Positions 39,594 through 48,833 of a stretch of 63,358 bases of DNA are shown piece by piece. Positions within the stretch are counted from its first letter, which is position 1. Each line of letters begins with the position of its first letter. The notes beneath the pieces are model-generated. The model was not told the DNA's origin. It worked only from the letters and a program-made list of their open reading frames with translations, and did not search any database. Origin of the DNA: ARK-14 sp002899805. Lineage in GTDB: Archaea; Thermoproteota; Thermoprotei_A; Sulfolobales; Fervidicoccaceae. Location of the stretch: the NCBI GenBank assembly GCA_039793985.1, contig JBAMMC010000007.1, positions 1 to 63,358 on the forward strand, given 5' to 3'. Position numbers and translations under genes: made by a program.

Positions 39594-41898
39594 AAAAATT
39601 ACGGTTACAGGCGTTGTTCAAGGAGTAGGTTTCAGACCATTTGTCTATAGAGTCGCAAATTCACTTGGACTCAAAGGATACGTGAAAAATCTTGGAGGAA
39701 GTGAAGTTTTAATACATGTGGAAGGGAATGAAAGGGAAATAGAAAACCTAGTGGAGCATATCAAAAGATCTCCTCCTTCGAGGGCTATTATCGAAAAAAT
39801 AATAGTAAAGGACACAGAGATGGAAGGGTGGAGCGATTTTCTTATTTTGGAGAGCGATACTAAAAGGGAAGTTAGATCTTCTATACCACCAGATATAGGA
39901 ATCTGTGAGGATTGTTTGAGAGAAGTTTTAGACAAAGCTTCAAGGTTTCACATGTATCCTTTTCATTCGTGCGTAAATTGTGGACCCAGATATAGTATCA
40001 TGATAAAACCACCTTATGATAGAGAAAATACTTCAATGAAGAGATTCCCCCTCTGCGAAGAGTGCAGGAAAGAATATGAGGATCCACAAAATTTGCGGAG
40101 ATTCTTTGCTCAAGGAATTAGCTGTTCTACCTGCGGACCGAAAGTCTATCTTCTCGACTCATTTGGAAAAGTCATATCTTCTAATGATCCTATCTTAGAG
40201 GCAGGAAAGCTACTCCAAGAGGGTTATACTGTTGCCGTAAAGGGCATTGGCGGCTATCATATAGCAGTCATTGCTACATCTTCGGAGGCAGTAGAAAGGC
40301 TGAGGAGAAGGAAAAAAAGAGGAAAGAAACCATTTGCTCTAATGGCAAGAGACATTGCAATCGTTGAGAGAAATGCTTATTTAAATGAAAGAGAGAGACA
40401 AGCTATCGCTTCTCCCCAAAGACCAATTGTGCTGTTGAGGAAAAAGAGTGATAGTTGTATAGTCCCAGAGGTTGCACCTGGACTTAGTACTTTGGGTTTC
40501 ATGATTCCATATACAGCTTTACATTATTTACTTCTAGATTCTACTCAGGATAAGGTTGCTGTGATGACGAGCGCCAATATTTCAGGAGAACCTACATGCA
40601 CCACATTGAGCTGTGTATTGGATAATTTGGGTGAAGCTATAGACTTTATCCTCGATCACAACAGACCAATAATCAATAGGGTTGATGATAGTGTTATAAA
40701 ATTTGTAGAAGGTAAGGAGATGTTCCTCAGAAGATCTAGAGGTTATGCTCCCTCATGGATAGAAGTGAAAACACATTTTCCGAAACCCGTGATTTCTTTG
40801 GGAGCTTTTTTGAATAATACAGGAGCAATTGCCTTCGAAAACAAGGTTGTTCTCACCCCCCATATTGGGGATTTAGATTCGTACAGCTCCATAAAGTTCC
40901 TCTTTTCTGAATTAAATAAGCTAAGCTCATGGTATGGTCTCTCGCGTTCGAAGGTTGCTGTAGTAATCGATAAGCATCCTCTTTTTCCGCAAAACCGGCT
41001 ATATAAGAAAATCCTTCATACCCAGTATGAGGAAGAAATTACTGTACAACATCACTGTGCTCATGCCTTTCAAGCAATAGCAGAATTTGAATGGGACAAA
41101 ATTTCTGGCTCCACTGCCATCACGATCGATGGGACAGGGTATGGAGAAGACGGAGAAATTTGGGGAGGTGAAGTCCTTACTGTTGGGGAATATGGATGCA
41201 AGAGAGTAGCATCTATCAGAGATTTTCCTCTTTTCGGAGGAGACCTTGCTGCGGTTGAAGCTACAAGACCTTTGGCAGGTATACTAGCATCTTATTTCAC
41301 TGATGGTGCTGAGGATCTATTGGGTTCTTTGAAGCTTTCAGATGAAGATAAAAAGAGGGTAAGTCTTTTCCTTAAAATAATTGATGCTAAGATAGAACGG
41401 ATACCATCTTCCTCTAGCTTGGGCAGACTTCTTGATGCTGTAGGATGTGCTTTAGGGTTTGGATGTCATGCCGATTATGATGGAGAGATCCCAATGATGC
41501 TAGAAGATCTTTCTTACAATGGAAAAGAGGACAATAGAGTCGAGATCTCACACATCGAAGAGAGAGGATTAATCAAAATAGACCCAAGGAAGGCGTTAGA
41601 AATTATACCGGATATAGAAAAGGATGAGTTCTCAAATTACGTTTATACCTTACTATTGAAAATAGGTGAAAAGTTCGGTGATATAGCGGCTAGAAAAACC
41701 AAAAGCGATTATGTCATTCTCAGTGGTGGTGCTGCTGTTAACAAATTCTTATTGAAAGGGATTAAAAGAATTCTCGAAGAGAATGGTAAGGAACTGATCG
41801 TCCCAAGTGTAGTGCCTCCCGGCGACGGAGGGATTTCCTTAGGGCAGGCAATATACGCTGGACAAGTCTTGAACGGATATATCAAGACAAAGAGATAA
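39574..41898 (+). CDS. hypF: Carbamoyltransferase HypF
   Basis: 774 residues with all HypF modules in order: acylphosphatase domain (VTGVVQGVGFRPFVYRVANS), two Cys4 zinc fingers (IGICEDCLREVLD...HSCVNCGPRYS; FPLCEECRKE...ISCSTCGPK), YrdC-like domain (AVKGIGGYHIAV, RRRKKRGKKPFALMARD), and the Kae1-like C-terminal domain (VQHHCAHAF, ITIDGTGYGEDGEIWGGEVL, VILSGGAAVNKFLLKG). It transfers the carbamoyl group to HypE for cyanide-ligand synthesis. The start is TTG at 39574 inside hypD. hypCE are on a separate transcript 10 kb upstream. Confidence 0.96.
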   Translation: MEEKKAKKITVTGVVQGVGFRPFVYRVANSLGLKGYVKNLGGSEVLIHVEGNEREIENLVEHIKRSPPSRAIIEKIIVKDTEMEGWSDFLILESDTKREVRSSIPPDIGICEDCLREVLDKASRFHMYPFHSCVNCGPRYSIMIKPPYDRENTSMKRFPLCEECRKEYEDPQNLRRFFAQGISCSTCGPKVYLLDSFGKVISSNDPILEAGKLLQEGYTVAVKGIGGYHIAVIATSSEAVERLRRRKKRGKKPFALMARDIAIVERNAYLNERERQAIASPQRPIVLLRKKSDSCIVPEVAPGLSTLGFMIPYTALHYLLLDSTQDKVAVMTSANISGEPTCTTLSCVLDNLGEAIDFILDHNRPIINRVDDSVIKFVEGKEMFLRRSRGYAPSWIEVKTHFPKPVISLGAFLNNTGAIAFENKVVLTPHIGDLDSYSSIKFLFSELNKLSSWYGLSRSKVAVVIDKHPLFPQNRLYKKILHTQYEEEITVQHHCAHAFQAIAEFEWDKISGSTAITIDGTGYGEDGEIWGGEVLTVGEYGCKRVASIRDFPLFGGDLAAVEATRPLAGILASYFTDGAEDLLGSLKLSDEDKKRVSLFLKIIDAKIERIPSSSSLGRLLDAVGCALGFGCHADYDGEIPMMLEDLSYNGKEDNRVEISHIEERGLIKIDPRKALEIIPDIEKDEFSNYVYTLLLKIGEKFGDIAARKTKSDYVILSGGAAVNKFLLKGIKRILEENGKELIVPSVVPPGDGGISLGQAIYAGQVLNGYIKTKR

Positions 41899-41922
41899 GC
41901 ACATATTCATTAGTGAAATCTT

Positions 41923-41949
41923 AATTCTTCGAGTTCAACAAGAAGAATT
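41923..41949 (+). terminator. Hairpin after hypF
   Basis: AATTCTTC (41923-41930) and GAAGAATT (41942-41949) form an 8-bp perfect stem with an 11-nt loop, 24 bp past the hypF stop. Confidence 0.35.
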
Positions 41950-42052
41950 GAGAGAAAAGCAATTTCTATCCTCCTTTGAAAAAAATAAAAATTTATAGGG
42001 AGCATACTAGAGGCAAGATCATTCACTTTTCTTTAACCGAAATCCTCAGAAA

Positions 42053-43477
42053 CTAGACGGTTTTTGAAAGCCACGTCCCCTTTCTAGCCCATAAATACCC
42101 ACCAATCCCAGCATACAGATTGCTGAGAGAGATGGCGATCCACACGCCTATCATTCCTAACCCAGTGATAAATCCAAAAAGAATACTCAATCCAATTCTG
42201 AATACGTACAGTCTTATTATCGAAAGGATGGTGAAGCTTAGAGTTTTTCCCGATCCCGTAGCAAGCGCACTGCTCGTGAAAAATAGCCCAAGAAAGGGAA
42301 GGGATGAGGCGAAGGCTATCATTAGGGATGAACCTACCGAGACTACATTATCATTGTTTATGAAGGCTCTTAATAGTTCTGCTCTAAACACCGAAATTAT
42401 TGTTGCTCCGATTAATAACACTGTAAAAATGAATTTGTGAGCTATATTGGCAATAATCTTTGCTCTCTCTTTGTTACCAGCACCAAGAGCTTGAGCTACC
42501 ATGATGGAAAGCCCTCTATTAACTCCCCAAGTGAAAGATTGCACTATATCGAGTAACCTGAGGGTTACCCCATACGCAGCAACAGCGGCATCGCCGAAAT
42601 AGGCAACGATTGTCATCATGATAGAGAAAGCTAAATTAATCACTACATTCTGGACTGCTAGGGGAAGACCAACCTTATTAATTAGCTTAAAAATGTACCT
42701 ATCGAGAGTCATATCTTTTTTTGAAATCGAAACTCCGAGTTTGCCGTTTCTGATCGCCAAGGAAAGACCAATGACTTGAAAACCTCTTGCTATATTTGAA
42801 GTTATGGCCGCTCCACTTACCCCCATTCTTGGAAAACCAAAAAGCCCGAATATCAACAAAGGATCAAGAAACATATTGAGCAGAATCCCCGCTATATTGA
42901 TTTTCGTTGGCGTTCGAGTATCCCCATAAGAATTCATTATAGACATGAGGGCAAAAGAGAGAAAAACGAGAGGAGTACCCAACAAGCTTATTCTCATATA
43001 TGAGACTGCGTATGAATAAACGTTCTGTGGTGTATTCATGAGAGAAACTATGTTGGGAGTAATGAGGTAGGCCGGTATAGTTATGAAAATACTCAAAATT
43101 AAGAGGAATGATAGAGTAAAACCGGAAGACTTTATAGATTTTCTCAGTTCCCCTCCCCCAAAATATTGAGAAATAATTGTAGATCCGGCTGTTGAGTATG
43201 CCATCCCCACCGACTGGAATATCCATATAACTGTTGAAGTTATAGTCGGGGCATCGAATTCTTCCACACCTAGCCTCCCTAGCCAGAGCGCATTTATGAG
43301 GTTATAGGCCATGTTGACGTAGTTAGCGATAATAGTAGGCCAGGATAGCCACAGAAGAGTCTTCAATGGAGGGCCTTCGAGAATTCTCCTTTTCTTTTCC
43401 AGTAGATTCTCATTCTCTTCCTCTATCATGAGAGTCAAGCATCCGTCAATTTTTCGATCGTTTTTTGCAATTCTCAT
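42053..43477 (-). CDS. MATE-family multidrug/sodium efflux transporter
   Basis: About 474 residues, 12 predicted helices in two pseudo-symmetric halves. The first half shows LKTLLWLSWPTIIANYVNMA and AYSTAGSTIISQYFGGGELR, and the second VAAYGVTLRLLDIVQSFTWG and LSIMVAQALGAGNKERAKII, which are typical of MATE exporters. Probable H+ or Na+-coupled export of drugs or organic cations. ATG 43477 is favoured because it sits at the expected start of a leaderless transcript from a TATTAATC-type TATA element about 22 bp upstream; the Met at 43429 is an alternative. Divergent from queT by 50 bp. Confidence 0.88.
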   Translation of the reverse strand: MRIAKNDRKIDGCLTLMIEEENENLLEKKRRILEGPPLKTLLWLSWPTIIANYVNMAYNLINALWLGRLGVEEFDAPTITSTVIWIFQSVGMAYSTAGSTIISQYFGGGELRKSIKSSGFTLSFLLILSIFITIPAYLITPNIVSLMNTPQNVYSYAVSYMRISLLGTPLVFLSFALMSIMNSYGDTRTPTKINIAGILLNMFLDPLLIFGLFGFPRMGVSGAAITSNIARGFQVIGLSLAIRNGKLGVSISKKDMTLDRYIFKLINKVGLPLAVQNVVINLAFSIMMTIVAYFGDAAVAAYGVTLRLLDIVQSFTWGVNRGLSIMVAQALGAGNKERAKIIANIAHKFIFTVLLIGATIISVFRAELLRAFINNDNVVSVGSSLMIAFASSLPFLGLFFTSSALATGSGKTLSFTILSIIRLYVFRIGLSILFGFITGLGMIGVWIAISLSNLYAGIGGYLWARKGTWLSKTV

Positions 43478-43527
43478 TTGAAAGTTCAAAAAGATTAATA
43501 AGGGATACTAAAAAATGCTGATAGAAG

Positions 43528-44076
43528 GTGTGTTGCTTGAATCTTAGGAATGCTTTGGAAATATCTTTGATCGCTGCTGGGTATGCTGCTCTCACTGTGA
43601 TGGTTGCGCCTATTGCGTATGGTCCCATTCAAGCTAGGATTAGCGACATTCTATTAGTTCTCCCCTTTTCAAAGCGGTTTGGAAAAAAAGCAATAATCGG
43701 ACTAACAGTTGGTGCTTTGCTTTCCAATTTGATATCTCCATATGGAATATATGATATTGTCCTCGGAACAATTGCAAATTTCTTTGCTTCTTCTTCAGTC
43801 TATCTTTCCAGAAAAATACCGGTCAATTGGAAATATTCACTGGTCATTGGCATTATTGGTGGAATCGCTTTTGTGGATGTCATAATAGGTTATGCGTTGC
43901 TGAATCTGATTTACCAAGTACCAGCAACATATGCAATTGCTGGAGTTACTCTTGGAGAGTTTTTGACTTTTGGTGTGGGGGGATATATTTTAGCGCTTGG
44001 AATTGAAAAGAGATTTGGCGAGGAGGAATCAAAGGAGAATGAAACTGGAAATCAAGAGCTTGAGGGTAAGACTTAA
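43528..44076 (+). CDS. queT: QueT-like ECF S component
   Basis: 182 residues, about five to six helices. The segment ALEISLIAAGYAALTVMVAP and APIAYGPIQARISDILLVLP match the QueT family, the substrate-binding S component of ECF transporters linked to queuosine precursors in bacteria. In an archaeon the likely ligand would be a 7-deazaguanine such as preQ0, a precursor of archaeosine. TTG start at 43528. It overlaps the ABC ATPase, and the T component follows, so S-A-T form one operon with a dedicated energising module. Confidence 0.85.
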   Translation: MCCLNLRNALEISLIAAGYAALTVMVAPIAYGPIQARISDILLVLPFSKRFGKKAIIGLTVGALLSNLISPYGIYDIVLGTIANFFASSSVYLSRKIPVNWKYSLVIGIIGGIAFVDVIIGYALLNLIYQVPATYAIAGVTLGEFLTFGVGGYILALGIEKRFGEEESKENETGNQELEGKT

Positions 44077-44761
44077 TGGAAAAGATGTTTTGAAAGATAT
44101 CACACTGTCTCTCGATTCGGGTCTCACAGTAATAATAGGAGAGAACAGTAGCGGAAAGACAACCCTCCTTAAAACTATGGCTGGTTTGGTAAAACCCTCA
44201 GCGGGGGAAGTGTTAGTAGATGGAAAAAGCATCCATCAACTTCATGCCAGAGAGAGAGCGAGGCTTATAGGATACTGTTGGCAAAACCCGTACCATGGGT
44301 TCTTTGAAGAAAATGTGAAGAGAGAAATAGAATTTATATTGAAAAATACGGGGGTCACTGGTAGAAAAGATTATGTGGAGATCCTTGGAGTAGAGAAACT
44401 GTTCAATAAGAATCCTTTCAAGTTGAGCGGTGGAGAAGCTAGAAGAGTGAGCATAGCTAGTGTCGTTGTAGCAGACCAACCTATTGTTCTGATGGATGAA
44501 CCTTTTAACGATATGGACTTAGATGGTTATAGGTCTCTGAGAAAATTAGTTGAAATTTTCAAAAAAGAGAAGAAAATCATAGTTATAGCTCTCAACAATG
44601 CGATGATGATGGAATCCCTTTCTCCAGATTTGATTGTTCTCTTGAGAGGAGGAAACGTGGTGAAGGTAGGAAAGCCGGGCGAAATAGGAGAGAAAGAATT
44701 TGAGGAAAACAACATAGTAACGAGGAGAGCTCTTATTGAATCCCCTGAAAGCAATTATTGA
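44039..44761 (+). CDS. ECF transporter ATPase (A component)
   Basis: 240 residues from ATG 44039, which follows AAAGGAGA; the longer frame from 43997 is mostly inside queT. ABC motifs: Walker A GENSSGKTT, Q-loop YCWQNPYH, signature LSGGEARRVSIA, Walker B PIVLMDEPFNDMD, His-loop replaced (ALNNAMMMES; Asn where most have His). The single A subunit probably forms a homodimer to energise the QueT S component and the T component next door. Absence of the switch His is unusual. Confidence 0.88.
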   Translation: MKLEIKSLRVRLNGKDVLKDITLSLDSGLTVIIGENSSGKTTLLKTMAGLVKPSAGEVLVDGKSIHQLHARERARLIGYCWQNPYHGFFEENVKREIEFILKNTGVTGRKDYVEILGVEKLFNKNPFKLSGGEARRVSIASVVVADQPIVLMDEPFNDMDLDGYRSLRKLVEIFKKEKKIIVIALNNAMMMESLSPDLIVLLRGGNVVKVGKPGEIGEKEFEENNIVTRRALIESPESNY

Positions 44762-45317
44762 AGAGAGGGAGCGAAGAACTAGAGCAGGTAATCCCGGATA
44801 CACGGTTTTAAAGCTAAGTTTAATTATACTATCTGTTCTCTCGATTTTCTTTCCCGAAAAGATTTTAATTACAACTTCAATTTCCTTAGCATCAATTTTA
44901 ATCCTCCTATTTTATGGGTCAGGTTCTATTGTGCTCGGAGGGATTTCCCTTTTCCTCTTTACTATAGGACCTATAGATGCTATGAGCCTGTACTTTGGAG
45001 CAGAACCAAGTAGAGTTGTCGAGGTCACATCTTATACTTTTTCAACTATGTCATCGATGACCCTTTTTTTAGCTACAACTAGCAACGAAGATATGGAAAC
45101 TCTCTTCGGAAGAAATTTTGTGGTATATATCTACTCCTCGATATTCTACTTCATGATATCCTTCTCTAATATTGAGGATTCCTTCAAGAGTCGAGGATAT
45201 GAAGCTAAACTGAGAAAACCGTGGAGCTATGTTCCTGTTCTGATTGCTTACATCTATGCATTATCCGAAAAATTGAGCAGGATAGATGAAAGCATTGAAG
45301 CTAGGGGGGCCGAGTAA
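44736..45317 (+). CDS. ECF transporter T component (EcfT-like)
   Basis: 193 residues. Five or so hydrophobic helices (VLKLSLIILSVLSIFFPEKI, LASILILLFYGSGSIVLGGI, FYFMISFSNIEDSFKSRGYE) with a coupling-helix-like SRGYEAKLR and a C-terminal SIEARGAE, the latter two resembling the paired Ala-Arg-Gly motifs of EcfT that contact the ATPase. It overlaps the A gene by 26 bp. Together with queT and the ATPase it makes a complete ECF system. GC content and codon use look like its neighbours. Confidence 0.75.
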   Translation: MNPLKAIIEERERRTRAGNPGYTVLKLSLIILSVLSIFFPEKILITTSISLASILILLFYGSGSIVLGGISLFLFTIGPIDAMSLYFGAEPSRVVEVTSYTFSTMSSMTLFLATTSNEDMETLFGRNFVVYIYSSIFYFMISFSNIEDSFKSRGYEAKLRKPWSYVPVLIAYIYALSEKLSRIDESIEARGAE

Positions 45318-45366
45318 AGCGAATGCTTTTTTACACCCCACATCATAAAGGAAGAGAAGATAGAAC

Positions 45367-46029
45367 TTGGGAAACTTCAGAGCAAAATTTGCTAGAGGGC
45401 TTCTGAGGTTCATTCATGAGGCTTTCCCGCATATTCGTAATGTAATATCATACAGAGGGATGATCATTTACCTTCCCCCCACTGTCTTCAATCCGAAGCT
45501 TACCTTTTCGACCAGCCTCATACTCGACTATTTAATGAAGAGAAAGATAGAGGGTAGAGTTCTTGAGATAGGCTGTGGAAGTGGAGCTATCTCTATATTT
45601 CTGGCAAAAAACTTTGGAGTCGAAGTGATTTGTTCAGAGAGAAATCCTGCTGCTGTTAAGTCCACCTTGATCAACGCTAAGCTAAATGATGTAAAGGAAA
45701 AAATAAAAGTGATCAGCGGTGAACATGAAGTTAATTGCTGCTATGATATCGTTATTGTTAATCCCCCATATCTGCCTTTGGACCCTGAAGATATATTAGA
45801 TATAAATTGGTGTGGTGGAAAAGACCTCGAATTTTTTTCGAGAATTGCACGATTGGCTATTTCGAAGTTGAGAGAAGATGGCTCCGTCTATATTGTTTTA
45901 TCTTCTATAGTGAGAAAAAAAGCTGAACAAATTTTTCTTTCAATGGGGATCAAGGCTGAGGAGGTTGCATTGAGAAAAACACCTATTGATACGATTTTTT
46001 TATATCGATTGAAAAAGCGACCAAACTAA
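45367..46029 (+). CDS. HemK/Mtq2-type methyltransferase
   Basis: 220 residues. SAM-binding motif I VLEIGCGSGAISIFLA (about 65-80) and the catalytic NPPY in IVIVNPPYLPLDPED, the signature of glutamine or adenine N-methyltransferases. The length, without an N-terminal HemK helical domain, fits archaeal/eukaryal Mtq2, which methylates the GGQ motif of release factor aRF1. The N-terminus is FRAKFARGLLRFIHEAFPHI. TTG start at 45367 or nearby. It follows the ECF operon by 50 bp, perhaps on the same message. Confidence 0.82.
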   Translation: MGNFRAKFARGLLRFIHEAFPHIRNVISYRGMIIYLPPTVFNPKLTFSTSLILDYLMKRKIEGRVLEIGCGSGAISIFLAKNFGVEVICSERNPAAVKSTLINAKLNDVKEKIKVISGEHEVNCCYDIVIVNPPYLPLDPEDILDINWCGGKDLEFFSRIARLAISKLREDGSVYIVLSSIVRKKAEQIFLSMGIKAEEVALRKTPIDTIFLYRLKKRPN

Positions 46030-46136
46030 TTTAGTTGAGAAGAAAAATACATTCGAAGTTTTAGTCTCTAGAGAATTTTATAAGACTTCTATTCGTTAAT
46101 TTACAAAGGGAATAGCTGTTAGCAGGTACTAGAAAG

Positions 46137-47168
46137 ATGAAAAATAATATATGTGCGAAGATGAATTATTTTGATAAATGTTGTGATGAGGAAGCAATCA
46201 AACTATTATTCTTTCTGAATCGTTACGGTTCTATAAATAGAGCTGCTAGAGCTCTCGGCCTCAGTTATTCGAAAGCATGGAATATCATTGATAGAATGAA
46301 AAATTTCATTTATGTAGGTCAAATGAAAAGAGGAGGTCGTTTGGGAGGAGGTACCAAACTTTCTGAGGATGCTCTCAATTTATTGAAAAAATGGCTTGCC
46401 TGCTACCGAAGAATCTATGGTGTGAAGTTCGGAGAAATTTATCCAGAATACAGGAAAAATTTTATATATTATAGAGGGAGCCATGACGTCGTGTTCAACA
46501 AGTTGATTGAAATGCTCGAATCTTCTGGAGTACTCGTGGAAGTGGAATGGGTAGGATCTTTGGCAGGTTTATCATCGCTTGCAGTAGGTGAATCCGATAT
46601 GACAGGGATCCACACCATCGATAAATCTTTTGAAAACTCTAATGTAGAGATGTTGAAGATGTATGGTCTCGAGAAAAAAGTAGCCATCGTTAGAGGATAC
46701 GAAAGGCTACAGTGCTTCTTTTCGAGGAAACCATCATCGAATTTAGCAGATATTTTAGAAAGCACAATAAAAGGAGAACAAACGATTGCTTTGAGACCTC
46801 CCGCTACAGGAACCAGACTTTTGTTCAACATGCTCTTGAGGAAATATTTGAAAGAGCGTGGGATAGATGAGAGAGCTGTAAAATTGAAGGCAATTGAATT
46901 GAATACTCATGAAAGCGTAGCAGAGGCAGTCAACAGACAAGAAGCAGATATTGGCATTGGCATAGCATACTTGAGCAAGAAGTATAATCTGAGATATATT
47001 CCAATATTATGGGAAAGATTCGATTTTGTCTTCTCATTGGAAAGCGTGAGCCTCGATCTCGTGAAAAACTTTGCCAACATGGTCAAAGATAGAGAATTTC
47101 TTTCATTGCTCAAAGATTCCGATGGATATAGAATCCCAGAGGATATAGGAGAAATTATACTGTTATAA
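46137..47168 (+). CDS. ModE-type HTH regulator with PBP-like sensor domain
   Basis: 343 residues. Residues 20-90 are a ModE-like winged helix (YGSINRAARALGLSYSKAWN, RGGRLGGGTKLSEDALNLLK). From residue 110 it reads as the PBP_like domain found in regulators of molybdate and tungstate uptake: YYRGSHDVVFNKLIEML, SLAVGESDMTGIHTIDK, PPATGTRLLFNMLLRKYL, EAVNRQEADIGIGIAYLSK. No TOBE/Mop domain is present. It precedes tupABC by 72 bp on the same strand; overlapping inverted repeats lie in that gap, so it most likely controls tungstate uptake. Confidence 0.85.
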   Translation: MKNNICAKMNYFDKCCDEEAIKLLFFLNRYGSINRAARALGLSYSKAWNIIDRMKNFIYVGQMKRGGRLGGGTKLSEDALNLLKKWLACYRRIYGVKFGEIYPEYRKNFIYYRGSHDVVFNKLIEMLESSGVLVEVEWVGSLAGLSSLAVGESDMTGIHTIDKSFENSNVEMLKMYGLEKKVAIVRGYERLQCFFSRKPSSNLADILESTIKGEQTIALRPPATGTRLLFNMLLRKYLKERGIDERAVKLKAIELNTHESVAEAVNRQEADIGIGIAYLSKKYNLRYIPILWERFDFVFSLESVSLDLVKNFANMVKDREFLSLLKDSDGYRIPEDIGEIILL

Positions 47169-47177
47169 AAAAAATAC

Positions 47178-47197
47178 ATAACATTAGGTTATCTAAT
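47178..47197 (+). promoter_or_regulatory. Overlapping inverted repeats in front of tupA
   Basis: ATAAC-ATTAG-GTTAT-CTAAT: ATAAC pairs with GTTAT around a 5-bp centre, and ATTAG with CTAAT around the next five. They sit 44-63 bp upstream of the tupA start, just before a TTTTATATTATTAA promoter element. Probable binding site for the adjacent HTH/PBP regulator; inference. Confidence 0.45.
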
Positions 47198-47240
47198 CTA
47201 AGAATAAAGCTTTTATATTATTAATTTTTATTTTTAATAG

Positions 47241-48167
47241 GTGTTCAATATAATAAATAAAACAGCGATTTTTATTATCTCTCTCCTTGTTATCGCCGTA
47301 GCTGTAGGCTCTTTAGGATATTACATATGGAAAGAGAATCAGTCCTCTTCGATGCCAGCAAAAAATGTTATAATAGTATCTACTACAACATCTCTCTATC
47401 AGATCGGAGTCCTTGATGATCTTTTCAACAGCTTTAACAATCTAACAAACATGAACATTTCTTTCAATGTCTTGGCGAAAGGTTCTGGTGAAGCTTTGAG
47501 GCTTTTGGCAGATGGTTCCGCCTGTATAGGCTTTGTTCACGCTCCCTCATTGGAACTTCAGTATATGAACCAGGGAAAGATAGAGAGACTAGCAATATTC
47601 GGTTATAACGAATTCATCTTAGTCGGTCCAAAAAGCGATCCGGCCAATGTCAGTCAAGCTCCCAATGTTATCGAAGCCTTCAAGAGAATATATGAAGCGG
47701 GAGAAAGAGGAGATGCTAAGTTCGTCAGTAGAGCAGATCTATCTGGAACAAATGTTAGGGAACTCCAAATATGGAATCTAACAAAACTCAATCCTGACGG
47801 AAAATCCTGGTACCTGAAAAGCGGTCAGGGTATGTCGCAAACACTTCTGATGGCAGACAACCTCAATGCTTATACGCTTACGGATATTGGAACCTATTTG
47901 AAGCTAGCAGGTCAAAACAAGTTCAACAATTTAGTAATACTGAAAAAAGATCCTTTATATTTGATAAACGTTTATTCAATGTACCTCTCAAAATCCAGCA
48001 ACTGTGATAACCCTAACACTTGGTATATAGCTTACAAATTTAAAGACTTCCTCATGGATCAAGGACAACAAATTTTAGAGACAAAATACAAGGGACTCGT
48101 AGATCCAGCAAAAGGTAACGAATCCATGTTGCAACAAGCCTGGGAAACGCTGGCATCTCTAGGATAA
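47241..48167 (+). CDS. tupA: Tungstate ABC transporter substrate-binding protein
   Basis: 308 residues. An N-terminal membrane anchor or signal (AIFIISLLVIAVAVGSLGYY) is followed by the TupA oxyanion motif VIIVSTTTSLYQIGVLDDL. Further family landmarks are AKGSGEALRLLADGSACIGF, FVSRADLSGTNVRELQIW and QGMSQTLLMADNLNAYTLTD. By family knowledge it binds tungstate with high affinity outside the membrane. Tungsten serves aldehyde:ferredoxin oxidoreductases in hyperthermophiles. GTG at 47241, possibly leaderless. Forms an operon with tupB and tupC. Confidence 0.92.
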   Translation: MFNIINKTAIFIISLLVIAVAVGSLGYYIWKENQSSSMPAKNVIIVSTTTSLYQIGVLDDLFNSFNNLTNMNISFNVLAKGSGEALRLLADGSACIGFVHAPSLELQYMNQGKIERLAIFGYNEFILVGPKSDPANVSQAPNVIEAFKRIYEAGERGDAKFVSRADLSGTNVRELQIWNLTKLNPDGKSWYLKSGQGMSQTLLMADNLNAYTLTDIGTYLKLAGQNKFNNLVILKKDPLYLINVYSMYLSKSSNCDNPNTWYIAYKFKDFLMDQGQQILETKYKGLVDPAKGNESMLQQAWETLASLG

Positions 48168-48173
48168 ACTGAA

Positions 48174-48833
48174 TTGGGAGGAATAATGGTCGAATCAATT
48201 TTTTCTGTTACCCTGAGGAGTCTCTACATATCTTCCGCTGCATCTTTCTTTGCTTTCATTTCAGCAGTTATTCTGAGCTTGATCGCTTCTCGAGCAGAGA
48301 AGAAAAAGGCAGATGCAATACTCGGAATTTTCGAGGCGTTGGTCGGAATACCAACCACAGCGATTGGGCTCCTCATATACATGTTACTTTTTCCAGGGGG
48401 GCCTTTAGGAAGTTTGAGAATCCTATACACCCCATTGGCTATCATTATTGGAGAAATCTTTGTTGCTCTGCCAATAGCTTATACTACCATGTTCAGGCAT
48501 TTTCAGAGCCTTAGGGGAACAATGAGGGAGTTGGTTCTTTCTCTTGGAGTCCCAGAAAAGCATACATCGAGTATACTTTTGAGGGAGCTATCTCCAGTCT
48601 TGGTTTCCTCCTATCTGACATCCTTTTCAAGGGCGATAGGAGAGCTGGGGGTGGCTCTGATAGCAGGTGGAGGTATAGAAGGGTATACAAATGTCCTTAC
48701 AACAGCAATCGCCATACAATCGTCAATTGGAAATTACGAATATGCGATATGGCTTGGTTTGATTCTGATTTTCATGACCATAGTTTTGACTCTCTTATTG
48801 AAGTTTATTGGTGAGTATTTGATATGGAAATAA
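48174..48833 (+). CDS. tupB: Tungstate ABC transporter permease
   Basis: 219 residues with five or six helices. FEALVGIPTTAIGLLIYMLL and the EAA loop SLGVPEKHTSSILLRELSPV (with ...GRAIGELG-like FSRAIGELGVALIAGGGIEG) are those of TupB/ModB permeases. Ten-base overlap with tupC and only 6 bp after tupA. First Met at 48174 or 48186 (MVESIF), the latter after GGGAGGAATA. Confidence 0.92.
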   Translation: MGGIMVESIFSVTLRSLYISSAASFFAFISAVILSLIASRAEKKKADAILGIFEALVGIPTTAIGLLIYMLLFPGGPLGSLRILYTPLAIIIGEIFVALPIAYTTMFRHFQSLRGTMRELVLSLGVPEKHTSSILLRELSPVLVSSYLTSFSRAIGELGVALIAGGGIEGYTNVLTTAIAIQSSIGNYEYAIWLGLILIFMTIVLTLLLKFIGEYLIWK

